Below are positions 1 to 11,243 of a stretch of DNA of 64,000 nt, piece by piece. A program made the position numbers and the translations under genes. Below the pieces are notes generated by a model that did no database searches, was not told where the DNA came from, and saw only the letters and a program-made list of their open reading frames with translations. The stretch spans positions 44,176,001 through 44,240,000 of the forward strand of contig CM069873.1 in the NCBI GenBank assembly GCA_036172665.1, in the 5' to 3' direction. Position 1 is the stretch's first letter, and each line of letters starts with the position of its first letter. Origin of the DNA: Prosopocoilus inquinatus. Lineage: Eukaryota; Arthropoda; Insecta; Coleoptera; Lucanidae.

Positions 1-1
1 A

Positions 2-238
2 TCTACTGTTAAAGTCTCGTCTAAAAATTCAACAGCGCAAAGGCAAATTAGAAATGAGAATGCGGGCCATAAATTTAAAGATATTTTGTTGAGTCTCATA
101 AACTTATCCGAAGAAAGCCGATCATCTAATGCCATTGTATCGGCAAAAAATGAATGTACGCGCGGCAAAAATACAGGTCTATTCACTGCACTCTATGAAG
201 TGCATGATGATTTATCGCGACTGATCTATCTTCAGTAG
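2..238 (+). CDS. Unrecognised 3' end of an open frame, truncated by window edge
   Basis: A frame is open from base 2 to a TAG at 236-238, 78 codons with no internal ATG near the left edge. The composition is plausibly coding (hydrophilic, rich in Ser, Lys and Asn, ending LSRLIYLQ). I do not recognise a family. It could be the last exon of a host gene that begins left of the window, or a transposon fragment. There is no supporting splice acceptor inside the window. Confidence 0.3.
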   Translation, partial: STVKVSSKNSTAQRQIRNENAGHKFKDILLSLINLSEESRSSNAIVSAKNECTRGKNTGLFTALYEVHDDLSRLIYLQ

Positions 239-758
239 GGAAACAAACCGAAGTATAGTACTTTAGAATTTTACCGTCAATGGCAGCATTTTACACATAC
301 GTCTCTTTACGTCGCCCACCCCGGACCATAGTACGACGAAACCTATACCATGATCTCTCTTGATAGATCTATACTGTGTCTATACGGTCTATACTCACTG
401 CTTCAAGCCATGAAGTAGGAAATCCGGCAACGTTGCAGGTAGTTCGATTGAAAGCGTTGCAGAATGTTGTTAACATTTCAAATTGTTACACAATCTTACA
501 TTACAGAAAGGTAAGTTTAAAATTATATTACACTTATTTTGAAGTACCTATAAGGTAATTTATGTAAGACCAGTGGCCTTTTTTTTTAAATAAGAAGTAA
601 ACTTATACAATTACATTAACCTAAAAAAAAATGTGTTTTCTTATTCTTGAAATGACTTTAAATTAAAGTATCCGTTATCAGATTATAAAAATGGCTTCAA
701 ATTATCTTGTAATTTATTAATTTGCTTAAATTCTCTAAGTAAATGTATTACTTTTTAG
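239..758. other. Non-coding stretch, one short dispersed repeat
   Basis: No gene is recognised. Bases 640-700 (around ATGACTTTAAATTAAAG) resemble bases 43517-43580 inside a small MITE, so this is probably an old copy of that MITE. The stretch ends in a pyrimidine-rich tract and AG directly before the ATG at 759, which looks like a splice acceptor. An upstream non-coding exon of the P-type transposase may therefore lie here. Confidence 0.4.
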
Positions 759-2750
759 ATGCCCAGACGTTGCTGTGTACCAGGGTGCAAATCTAATTAT
801 GACAGTAGTTTAAAGAATGGCAAAGCAGTGAGTACATTTGGTTTTCCGAAAGAAGAGGATCTGAGAAAAAAATGGATAAGATCAATTCATAGAAAAGACT
901 GGATTCCTTCGAATTCATCCGCTGTGTGCGAACAACACTTTGACAGCAGTGAAATCCTAAGGTACCAGAAATGTAAACTGCCTAATGGTGAATTTGAGCT
1001 TGTGACTCTGACATTTCCGAAGCTAACGCCTTCTGCTATAGCGCACAAATTTTTCAATACACCTAAGTATTTGTCTTCGACAAAGCCTCCGGAAAGGAAG
1101 GATCCCGCTAGTACGAAAACAGCAGAAATTGAAAGAAATACCCAGAAAGTAGAAGATTTTCTTAAGGAAGATGAAGTGCCATTAAATTTTCAGGTTTTCT
1201 TACAACAGCTGCCAACGTATATAAACTTAAATGAATGGAATTTGAAAATGGAAGAAAATTGTTTGTGGCTATATACATTAAACATTAGTGATGGTGAAGT
1301 ACATGACTGTGGTTTAAAGGTTATTTCCAGCATTGTCATATCTAGTGACTATATTTTAAAACTTTATTTAAATAGTGTTGAAATACCAGCACATTACTTA
1401 AAATGGATACTTCCTTCAAATTTAAAAATAAGTAAGTGGTCACAAATAGAAAACATTTTAATTAGGTATAAGAATTTAACAAAAGATCAGACTTCTCAAA
1501 ATACAATGTCTGTCGATTATTGCTTAAGTAGAGTACAAAATTATTTAAACAACATTTTAAAAATTGTTGCGAATGATTACGTGCATATCAATAATCTTGA
1601 AATTATTGCGGATCAAGTTAATTTACTGTGTTCAAAAAAGAGAAAATATTCAGCTGCCACAGTAGTATTGTCATTTTTAATATATTCTGTCACAAGCCTC
1701 ATATAATTTTCTTAAAGATTATTTTATAATACCCCATAAAAGACATTTGCAAGATATATCATCTTCTTTTAAATTATCACCTAATGATAACAGTGATAAT
1801 ACAGCACATTATTTAAAGTGCATATCTCAAAATTAAGCTGAAAAATTAAAAACCGTAACAATGGATGTGATAAACTTTGTACAAAGCTTAGGTTTTACGG
1901 TACTTACCGTTATTACTGATAACATAGGTTAAATCAAAATATGTTTAAACTAATGTCAAACTCAGATTATTTTCCAAATCCCACTATTAGTAATATGCCA
2001 ATATTTTTGAGTTTCGATTATGTTCATATATTTAAATATATAAGGAATAATTGGTTGTTTAAGAAAGATGAAATGAAAACATGTATTTATCCAGATTTTC
2101 AAAGTGGTATTTTAAGAAAAGCAAGTTTTGAGCATTTACGTTTGTTCTACAAAACTGAAAAAGATTCAGTAATTAAAAAATGTTACAAACGAAACCTAAA
2201 ATCCTTGTATCCGAATAATTTAGAACGACAAAATGTTTGTTTAGTAGACAATATTTTTCATGACAGTACAATAGCTGGTTTACAAACTGTGACAGAATAC
2301 TGTGATACTGCAATATTTTTAGAAATTATTAGAAAATGGTGGGATATAGTTAATACCAAAAATACAATAAAAGGTATTGTTAAGAGGAATATTTGGTCTG
2401 GTCCTATTTCTGTTGTTCATGATATAAAAGTAACTTTTTTAAAAGAATTTGTAGTATGGTTACAAAAATGGAGCTCACTTGACAATAATGCTGGCCTTAC
2501 TAAAGACACATACAATGCATTATATCAAAGTACTTACGTTTTGATTAAAATAATTGAATACAGCTTAGAAAAGTTACCTATAGAATACATTCTTTCCGGA
2601 AAATTGCAAACAGACAATTTAGAAAAACGCTTTGGTCGATATCGTTTTTTATCTGATTCCAATTATAATATTTCAGTAAGGCAGATTTTTGAGTCCGAAA
2701 AGAAAATTAGAATTGCCCATGTATTTAAAATGATCAAAGAAAACACTGAT
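759..2750 (+). pseudogene. THAP-domain P-element-type transposase, broken (N-terminal and central part)
   Basis: The ATG at 759 opens an intact-looking THAP zinc finger: CCVPGC near residue 5, then VCEQHF near residue 65, which is the C2CH pattern, and a FPKLTPSA segment. The first frame stops at 1706. Homology continues in another frame from about 1690 (SLIYNFLKDYF, then IIPHKRHL), with stops near 1835 and 1932. It resumes in the frame opened by the ATG at 1941 with typical P-transposase motifs: HIFKYIRNNW, LQTDNLEKRFGRYR and NYNISVRQIFE. THAP-containing P-type transposases cut and paste DNA by an RNase-H-like fold. At least one frameshift plus stops make this copy inactive. Coding homology is cut at 2750 by a MITE and resumes at 4182. 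Confidence 0.85.
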
Positions 2751-4178
2751 GGCCGGTTTCACAAAGCTTTGTTAAAGCGTTGATTAACTAATCAGCCGAT
2801 AAGTTTAATCAGTGTTAAAAATTTGATGATGTTTCACAAAACGAAAAACTATTATGTTAATCTCTGATTAACTAATTGGAGTTTACGTTTGGCAACATTA
2901 CCACTTTGACACCGCTTTAAAGTAATCTGTCCGATATGGCGTCGCTTGCAGTCAGGTAGTGTGAGGTTAGAAACTCAAAATAAATAAATACATCTTAAAT
3001 TCTTCGCGTTAGTGCAGTTAATGATTTTTAAAAATGAGAAAGGAAAAAAGAAAGGGAGGAAGGAAACATTAGTGCAGTTGAATTACTTGAACATATATGG
3101 CAAAGACACATTTTCTGTTGTGGTACAGCTCAGCGGGATTACCATCAGGTGAAATAATTTTAACATAGGGTACAATCTGTGGTGCCAATGACATGATAAA
3201 AGCGTAATGTTAACTTGCGGAGCTTCTTCTATTGGCAATTTAATTTATTGTTTGTTTTGCCTTGCAATAAGATGAGTGACACGACGAATTATTCTACGTA
3301 TCGATGGTTTCTGAAAGTATCAGGAATCATCTGTTGAAATATTTCAGTGGATAATAAGTTTATCAGCAACTGATTTGTACCATAAAATGAATTTATTTTT
3401 GCTTGTTGCAGGTTCTAGTGTGGGACCAAAGAGTTCCATAACTTCTTTGGAAAAGTGATACGTTAAATTCATTTTCATCCAAATCATTAAAAGGATTATT
3501 TCTGTCTCTTATAAAATGAATCCTACCTTAAGGAGGCATTTCTTTATCGTTAGAGAAGAAAGTGAGGTCGCAGACATTTTGAAATAATTTCGAATTGTTT
3601 GTTGTTGAAAATAATTTCCGAAATGGTGTCGTAAAAATTAGTCAATAAACCAAGCGAGTAAAAAGTACAGAAATGTCATTTTTCATATTTAAGGTACGTT
3701 ACATTTTTAAATAAAATTATAATTATTTTTTAGATATATGTGAGGAACTTTTATATCAAAAAAGCTTGATAATAACTATGGAAAATTCACTCGTTACTTT
3801 TTAATCGCTGGAATTCTATCGAAGCGTTATGTCTTAATCGAGCTTTGTGAAACACTTAACGGAGCATTAAGACTATTTGACGACCGATTAGAGAGCGAGC
3901 CGTTTAGTAATCATCGTTAAGTTAATCATCGTTAAATGCGGTTGTTTTCCTATTTAATCATTCGTTACAGAGTTAATCAGAACTTAAATATTTAACGAAG
4001 CTTTGTGAAACCGGCCATTAACGGAGCATTAAGACTATTTGACGACAGATTAGAGAGCGAGCCGTTTAGTAATCATCGTTAAGTTAATCATCGTTAAATG
4101 CGGTTGTTTTCCTATTTAATCATTCGTTACAGAGTTAATCGGAACTTAAATATTTGATGAAGCTTTGTGAAACCGGCC
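2751..4178. repeat. Foldback MITE inserted in the P-type transposase
   Basis: The element begins GGCCGGTTTCACAAAGC at 2751 and ends with the inverse, GCTTTGTGAAACCGGCC, at 4178. P-transposase coding stops at its left edge and resumes after its right edge, which proves insertion. A 162-bp terminal segment is tandemly duplicated (3856-4017 and 4018-4179). Bases 3400-4016 form one arm of a large inverted repeat with 4510-5165. I see no clear target duplication, and assignment to a superfamily is uncertain. The short open tail 2751-2783 of the upstream frame is MITE sequence, not transposase. Confidence 0.75.
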
Positions 4179-4181
4179 ATA

Positions 4182-4509
4182 AGTATACCAACAGATATTG
4201 TGAAATGTATATTTATTCATGTATTGGCAGTTTTTCAATACATTTTAAATGATAATAATTGGGAAAAGCAGTTTCTCTTTCATAAAAATCAAAAACCTGT
4301 ATTAATCAAATTGGCGTACTTAAGTTTTACTACAGATTAGTTTTATGAAATCACTACTGAAATTTGTGCTTGCGGTCAAAATTTTGAAGATATTTATAAT
4401 ACAGTAATATCTATATTTGTTAATATATTACTTAATAATTATACGAAAAATAAAAATCATTCAGTGTCTCACATAAACAAAAATAAAAAACGGAAACTTC
4501 TTACACAAT
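4182..4509 (+). pseudogene. P-type transposase, C-terminal part
   Basis: The frame from AGT at 4182 reads SIPTDIVKCIFIHVL, then a TAG at about 4339-4341, then EICACGQNFEDI and NILLNNYTKNKN. That is the usual Cys-containing tail and lysine-rich end of THAP/P transposases. It directly continues the pseudogene at 759-2750 across the MITE. It ends where a second MITE copy begins at 4510. Confidence 0.65.
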
Positions 4510-5170
4510 GGCCGGTTTCACAAAGTTTCGTTAAATATTTAAGTTCCGATTAACTCTGTAACGAATGATTAAATAGGAAAAGAACTGCATTTAACGATGA
4601 TTAACTTAACGATGATTACTGAACGGCTCGCTCTCTAATCGGTCGTCAAATAGTCTTAATGCTCCGTTAAGTGTTTCACAAAGCTCGATTAAGAGATAAC
4701 GCTTTGTTTACTTCTGTCTAATCAGGCGTTAGATTAATCGATAGAATTCCAGCGATTAAAAAGTAACGAGTGAATTTTCCATAGTTATTATCAAGCTTTT
4801 TTGATATAAAAGTTCCTCACATATATCTAAAAAATAATTATAATTTTATTTAAAAATGTAACGTATCTTAAATATGAAAAATAATGACATTTCTGTACTT
4901 TTTACTCACTTGGTTTATTGATTAATTTTTATGACACTATTTCGGAAATTATTTTCAACAACAAACAATCCAAAATTATTTCAGAATGTTTGCAACCTCA
5001 CTTTCTTCTCTGACGATAAAGAAATGTCTCCTTAAGGTAGGATTCAATTTATAAGAGACAGAAATAATCCTTTTAATGATTTGGATGATAATGAATTTAA
5101 CGTATTGCTTTTCCAAAGGAGTTATGGAACTCTTTGGTCCCACACTAGAACCTGCAACAAGCAAAGTTGC
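4510..5170. repeat. Second, partial copy of the GGCCGGTTTCAC MITE
   Basis: It starts GGCCGGTTTCACAAAG at 4510 and runs as the inverted counterpart of 3400-4016, so the two form a foldback of about 620-bp arms with a loop of about 490 bp. No matching right terminus was found, so it is truncated. Reading leftward, both copies share a segment next to a pyrimidine-rich acceptor-like tract ending TTGCAG; it may be a relic exon of the parent transposon. Confidence 0.65.
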
Positions 5171-5977
5171 TGCGTCAACGAAATGTGTATTCGTTTTAGA
5201 TTTTCGGCATGCGGTATTTGATATTGGCATATTCGTTTTAATTGCCACTGCGGCAGTGCTGGTGTTGACGCAATGTGCACCTACTCCAGAGTAGAGTTTA
5301 GTTGCGTCAACACCGAAGTATTGTTTACTTATCCTTAATTTAATTATTTTTCAGCAAGGTCGGTGTTCATCACACAGAAAAATCTTTGTTTGAATACAGT
5401 CGATGCATTTATTTATTTGAATGATGCACACTTTACATTAATTCAAGCAGTTTCTTGTTGATTCAAACATTTTTTTTTACTTGAATGGAATACATAATGG
5501 CTTTTCTTTTAAATAAATGAATGCATTGAACGTACCCAAACGAAAATTATGTTGATTTAACATTTTTCTTTTCTCTGTGTACAACTTGCCCATTACAAAC
5601 TATTCGTTTTAGATCAATTTCTGATGCAACCATAACTTGACCTAGATGAGCATCAGCTACTTGACGATGACGCTATTGTGACAAACCCAGCATTTCTAAA
5701 ACGAATATACCTATAGAGGAGGGGAGAATTCGGTTCGACGAGTGCGCATCAAAATTTACGACAAATCTATGGAAGCCGCCATTTTGACGTTCGTATATTA
5801 AATACGACTGCCGCAGGTGCTTTATATACGGCGTTATACGGTATATCAGAGCGTGTTGTGGTTTTATGAGTTTATGACACGTTGTTTTTCAGTGGAGTTG
5901 TTTTGTATGATAATCTGTGAGTTTTGTGTGGTTTTAATATTTTATGGGACTATTCGATAATTTATATCTACTACAAG
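5171..5977. other. Intergenic; a short hairpin only
   Basis: A perfect 13-bp inverted repeat, GGTGTTGACGCAA at 5261-5273 and its inverse at 5302-5314, could form a stem-loop. The rest shows no recognised gene. The last 150 bases lead into the THAP exon at 5978 and may contain its promoter. Confidence 0.4.
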
Positions 5978-6257
5978 ATGTCTTGTTCTGTACCAGGATT
6001 TTCAAACATTCGAAGATTTAATCCCGAAGGTATTTCTTTTCACACGTAAGTTGTTATTTGTACCCATGCAGCAGGGATTGTTTAAAAGAATGTACTAAAG
6101 AATCATTATTGGTACAATTGTTTCAGATTTCCTCGAGGTGAATTAGTGAGAAAGTGGTTGCAAGTACTCGAAAAAGATATTGAACATGAGTTTGGACAAG
6201 AAACAAATTCATTTGTTCTCAACATTTTAGTGCCGAAGATTTTATTGCTAAAGGTGA
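5978..6257 (+). pseudogene. Decayed THAP zinc-finger exon pair
   Basis: ATG at 5978 starts MSCSVPG and reads to SFHT, then a GTAAGT donor at 6046. An acceptor TTTCAG ends at 6126, and exon 2 reads FPRGELVRKWLQ. After a one-base frameshift it continues CSQHFSAEDF, the second zinc-ligand segment of THAP domains. The second Cys of the first pair is replaced by Phe (SVPGF). The preserved splice sites with a lost zinc ligand and a frameshift indicate a pseudogene. It could be a relic of a P-type transposon or of a THAP host gene. Confidence 0.6.
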
Positions 6258-7708
6258 TTAAAGCATTCTTTTAGTCAGATGCAGTACTGTTTGTTACAAG
6301 TAGTAGTCAATAAAATCAGCGAACAAACCAGTACATAATTACAGGTGAGATTTAAATCTAAAAATGAAATAAAGTGTTTTCAGTTATTATAATTTTTAGT
6401 GTACGTCCAGAGAAAATAAAAACTACCTATACGATTGTAAAAAAGAAACATCTCCAGAACCAACAAAAATTGTACCAGGCCAAGAGAATTTATTTGGCTT
6501 TTTAAGTACAAATTCTGTTTTCTCCGTAATTGTACAAATTCTGTTTTCTCCGCAATTGTACATTTAATATACAATAGGTTAATTGTGTATATACTGAATA
6601 TAGGTAGATTTTTATGTTATATTACCTTTGTAGTTCATTTTTTTAATGATTTATTACTAATATTAAAATTCAATAAATACTGCAAATCCATTTATTTCTA
6701 AGGTGAGTAATGTTAAACGGTATATTTATCAGACCTCGCATTAAAATAACTATTATTTCACATACACTCTCACAAGACAGAAATATTTTAACTTTAAATT
6801 TTCGTAATGTAATACTAATTCAGGGTTGTTTGATTGTACTTTAACTTTTTTTTCTGATATGTTTCTTACGAAATCGTAATTTTTTATAATGCAAATCAAG
6901 TCTGTTGATAAGGTGTACTTAATTTTAAGGCTGTATGCTCGCTTAGAACTGAACTCGATTTCAAATGGGCGTATCACTATTTTTCGCATACATTTAGAAG
7001 ACACATACGTTCAACATGTGTTCCTGCATTTTTACACACAAACGAAAAAAACAGAGAACAGAATTACCACCTAAACGTTTTCCTTGTAATTTATGACTCT
7101 GCTGTCACTGATCTTTATTTTTGATTGGTTTACGTGTCAATTTGACACACCCACAAGAGAATATTCGAATAAGGCCTCATTCACATGGGCACCGCCCGCG
7201 GCTTTCTGCAAATTTCTAAGGGCGAGCGTACACTCAGATGATTAAATTTTTTTATGTAAATTGATATAAATAAAAACGGCGACCTGATCTAACACAGAAA
7301 CTATGTAAAACTCGGGAAATAAAACTACGTCTGTCGGAAAGTGAAAGTTTATCAGAATTGAAACAACGATACAAAAAAAGCGCATCGCCTGTTCCTCTGT
7401 AAATCAATAACGTCATTTTGTTGTTTCATTACCATTATTATTATCCCTATAAAAGTGTTTTTTTTTTAATTTTACGTGGATTGTTTTTCTTATCTAGACT
7501 ACACTTCTGTACACTAAAATTAGGCACAATGAAATATTGCGGTTTAAAGTGGACGTAAAGAAAAAATATACATTATACAGAATAAAACACTAGAACAAGA
7601 ACAGTCAAATGAAAACATTAAAAGTGCCTTAAAAACTGAACCCTGATTGGAATAAATATTAATGACTGTGCTTAAGATTATTGGAATTAATATTGCTCTA
7701 ATGTACCG
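6258..7708. other. Intergenic, AT-rich; small tandem repeat
   Basis: Two copies of a 26-bp unit containing AAATTCTGTTTTCTCCG lie at 6506-6560. The open frames here look random in composition. Weak coding similarity to the following pseudogene may begin before 7709, but I cannot fix its start. Confidence 0.35.
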
Positions 7709-8114
7709 ACGCTCAAAGAGCAAGTAAATGCGTTAAAAAAGGACATTATTAACGCACGTATTCGGCGATCATTCTGATTGTGACTTCTATTTTTTGCACC
7801 GGGTTCAAAGATAATGAAATTAATTCAGTTCCAGACTTAGTAGAATGTGGATTATTTCATGATATTATTGCTTGGTGTAATCATTTGACGCATAACGCAC
7901 AGTTTACTTTTATATATGAACATTAATGCAACGGAGACGTACAATTCAATTGTTTCAAAATTTATTGGTGGAAAAAGAGTTAACTTCTCTTTGAAAAATA
8001 GCTACGAAGTGAGATGCCACGCTGCGAGCGTTTCTTATAATTTCAGTGAGCAATATCACCACCGCATTTAAAGAGAATGGTCGGGAAAAGTCCAGGCAAA
8101 TATACCAAAGTATA
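7709..8114 (+). pseudogene. Mutator-like transposase/YqaJ-family gene, 5' part, broken
   Basis: In shifting frames the stretch reads LKEQVNALKKDIINA, VFGDHSDCDFYF, then after a stop NSIVSKFIGGKRVNFSLKNS and VRCHAASVSYN, then GKSPGKYTK at the right edge. This matches my knowledge of the multi-copy insect proteins that have a Mutator-like transposase domain followed by a YqaJ-type nuclease domain. There are at least two stops and two frameshifts. The frame is interrupted at 8113 by a TIR element and continues at 9855 (reading TKVYVKVA, then a stop). Confidence 0.6.
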
Positions 8115-9852
8115 CAGTGTGTCCGGATACGTAGGGACAGCATGGGTAACTTCCGTCTTTGAAGAAATAGAGAGATGATTAAAAAAGATGCTGGTTCAAG
8201 AGCTCATTAACAATCCATTTTCAAATATTACTTGTCATGGCCAACTTGGTTAAAATTTTACAAAATTTAATTTCTTTTATTTGTCTTTACCTTTTTGTTA
8301 CTTAAGATATTGAGATACGGCTTGAACTAGTTTGCATGATAATTTAAGTACTTTTATGGGCACTTAATAAAACTAATCTCATTTTTACAAATTTTCAATA
8401 ATCTAACCTAACCTTAAAATTTTAAATTGGTACTCCCTAATTTTCTTGGCCGTTTTAAGAGAAAATTTATTTCTGAATGCAATGATGTAGCACACGATAT
8501 GGAGACTTCTTCAGAATTTTGGAAAACCGAACTTATTCTTTTTACGAACAGAAATCGCTAGTGCTATGATCACAAAAATTTTGCTTTTTGTTTATCAAGT
8601 TATTCTGCAGTGGCACTGATCGATTGCAGCCAATGGTGAGCGAGCCATTAAAATTTTAAACCAATATCACATCAGCTAGGGGTATGATGTGCCAAAAAGA
8701 TAAAAATTTCATTGGTCTAAAATTTTAATCGCTTGTACACGATTGTCCACGAACGATCAGTGGCACTGCAGCTTCAACTGTGTAGCCTTTTCTGGATACT
8801 GAGCTTCGTATATTTCACGAGTAAGTTCTACGTTCTTGTAGCACTTGGTATACGTATAGTCGCGATCAAGGTAATCGAGACCTATTTAAAGTTCTGCAAT
8901 CCTTAAGGAGTGCTTACATTACATACATGTCTTCAATAAATTCAAAAACAAATCTTTACAAAACTGTCGACTTGTCGCATACAAATCCTGATGAATCTTT
9001 GGCACAAGTCTTCGACAAATACTAGCACAGGACATCGTTTACACTATGTGACCTGTTCGCTACATATCTAATATTTAATAATAAAAAAGTATCGCTCGTG
9101 AAAGATGACAATCAATTTTTGTTTTTGGCCGCGGCCGCATATTATTACTATGCTCTTTTTGGATCACTCCATCGTCACAAACCATCAGATGGCTTAATAG
9201 TTTAAAACAGCTAACTATTCTGCACGTGCGTAAAGTACCTTTGTATGGTCTGCGATCGCTGTGTTTTTCATTAATTTGGAATACAAATCTGTCTGGTAAA
9301 ACATGTCGGATACATGTCAAATACATGAAAAATGTAATAGTAGTATGAGACAAATTTCAGATTCATTTCAGACTTGTCAAACAATATGTAGGACACATGT
9401 ATAATACAAATATGTATGTAATGTAAACGCGCCTTTATTACCAACGTTAACAAGGGCGCGGTTAGCTTGCAACAGTCTCGATAACAAAGTTTTGTGATCA
9501 TGGCACTAGCGATTTCTATTCATAAAAAGATAAGTTCGGTTTCCCAAAATTTTGAAGAAGTTTCCATATCATGTGATATATCATTGCATTCAGAAAAAAA
9601 AGTCTCTCTTAAAAGGGCCAAAAAAATCAGAAATTTAAAATTTTAAGGTTAGATTATTGAAAATTTGTAAAAATGGGATTAGTTTTATTAAGTGCCCATA
9701 AAAGTACTTAAATTATCGTGCAAACTAGTTCAAACCGCATCTCAATATAATCAAGTTGGCCATGACAAGTAATATTTGAAAATGGATTCTTAATAAGCTC
9801 TTGAACCTGCACCTTTTTGCTAATTTAATCATCTTTCTATCCGGGCACACTG
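8115..9852. mobile_element. TIR element (Tc1/mariner-like ends) inserted in the YqaJ-family gene
   Basis: The left end CAGTGTGTCCGGATA at 8115 and the right end TATCCGGGCACACTG at 9838-9852 are near-perfect inverses, each flanked by TATA (TA target duplication). The inverted arms extend inward for several hundred bases (about 8115-8585 against about 9500-9852). No transposase is recognised inside. A second palindromic insert of about 170 bp, with ends CTGCAGTGGCACTGATCG and its near-inverse, sits at 8604-8772, so this is a nested, non-autonomous element. Confidence 0.75.
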
Positions 9853-10575
9853 TATACGTCAAAGTTGCGTAGGAGACGTTTTTACCGAAAATCCAGAGCA
9901 CGACTATTTCCTGGGCAAGGCAGAAAAGAAAACAGGCAGCCAAAGCTGAGGGTGACTACGGCCTAATAGAAGAGGTGATCCCTCTTAAAAACTTAGAAGA
10001 AAAGAAATCATCTTTAATGAACTACTTGAGCAGGACCCAGGTAGAGTTAGAATCGTTAGAGATAAACACTGTTGGCCAAAACACCAAAGTGAAATGGCAT
10101 AAAGAGCGAAGACTAACAGCAACGAAATTTGGTATTGTCTGTAAAAGCCGTCAAACAACTGAAGCCAAAAAATTGGCGTAAAAATTAATTTCCTCTAATT
10201 TTTCGAAAGTATAGTTACAAATTGGTGCCGTAACCATGAAGAAATTGCGAGAAAACAATTTTCACATGAATTTGGACATAAAGTTGAACGGCGAATTATT
10301 TATATCTAAAGAAATGCCGTATCTTGGAGCTAGTCCTGATGGACTAGTTGGTGAGGATGCTATAATTGAGATCAAGTGTCCATATAAGTTAGCGAAGTTC
10401 AAAATAACTCCTCAGGAAGCAGCAAAGATGAAAGTTATGCCCTATTTATTTTTGGATGGCAATACTGTGAAACTGAAGAAAACACATATCTACTATTATC
10501 AGATTCAAGGGCAGTTGGCTTTAACGAATAGTTGTATTCGTTGTATGGACACCTTTGGGAATGATATCTGAACAA
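9853..10575 (+). pseudogene. YqaJ-type nuclease domain, broken
   Basis: The stretch reads VKWHKERRLTATKFGIVC, then after stops and frameshifts YLGASPDGLVGEDAIIEIKC, IYYYQIQGQLALTN and, in another frame, WTPLGMISEQ. SPDG followed by EIKCPY is the D...ExK nuclease signature of the YqaJ/lambda-exonuclease family. Upstream is a basic stretch RQKRKQAAK. A donor-like GTAATG follows at 10576, with the last exon at 10829. Several frame breaks make it non-functional. Confidence 0.7.
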
Positions 10576-10828
10576 GTAATGTTATTTACATAAACGTCAA
10601 GAAAGTTCTGAATTCATCATAATACATTATTTTTTTCTAAAATCGTATAAGATTATTTTTGTAATAGTTTCAACTTTTAAGCACACGAAAGCTATAATTT
10701 TGACAATAAAAATAAGTAAAACCGATATGGTTTTGAAGACTAGTGTATAAAATAGAAATGATGGACGATTTTAGAAAAAATAACAAGCAATTTAATCCTA
10801 CACACCTGCAATACGTTTTCTTTTTCAG

Positions 10829-10925
10829 ATTAAAAAATGACAATTTTTGGCATAACATGAAGCCGAAGTTAAAATATTTTCATTTAGAACATATGCTGCC
10901 TATACTGGCTTTAAAAGAAAATTAA
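10829..10925 (+). pseudogene. Last exon of the YqaJ-family gene
   Basis: A pyrimidine-rich acceptor TTTTTCAG ends at 10828. The exon reads KNDNFWHNMKPKLKYFHLEH and stops at 10925. FW..M.PKL..F is the usual C-terminal end of this protein family. The splice phase as read does not agree with the upstream exon, consistent with a pseudogene. Confidence 0.5.
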
Positions 10926-11122
10926 AATAACGATCCTGATCGATCTGGACAGTTGAAACCTCTTTCTGATAATCTGGTGACAATTCTGAAATAGATCTGT
11001 ATTTGAAATCTGCTCTGCAAGATTCCATATTATATAATGCCATATAATATCTAACTGTACTATGTCCACTAAAAAAAAATTGAGACAATTGTTGTGCATA
11101 CATATTTGAGTTATTTTATTAT

Positions 11123-11243
11123 AGTGTTTTCCGCTGGCTGCACCGGTATGCACTGAGTGTATCTCCATCTCGTTTTATTACATAAAGCTGAACCGAGTTG
11201 GAAATACACTCAGTGCGCACTAGTGCAGTCAGTGGAAAACGCT
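11123..11243. repeat. Short foldback element (121 bp)
   Basis: Arms AGTGTTTTCCGCTGGCTGCA... at 11123-11167 and their inverse at 11199-11243 pair almost completely with a loop of about 30 bp. The following bases 11245-11300 (TTAGTTTGAATGCAA...) recur at 17684-17740 in CSN8 intron 2, so a dispersed repeat lies here. Confidence 0.6.

Noticed and set aside
2751..2783. C-terminal residues GRFHKALLKR of the P-type transposase
   Set aside because: They are read from the MITE end GGCCGGTTTCACAAAGC; true coding resumes at 4182.
4976..5248. Minus-strand 90-codon open frame as a gene
   Set aside because: It coincides with the arm of a MITE and lacks any recognised family; at most a relic exon of the parent transposon.
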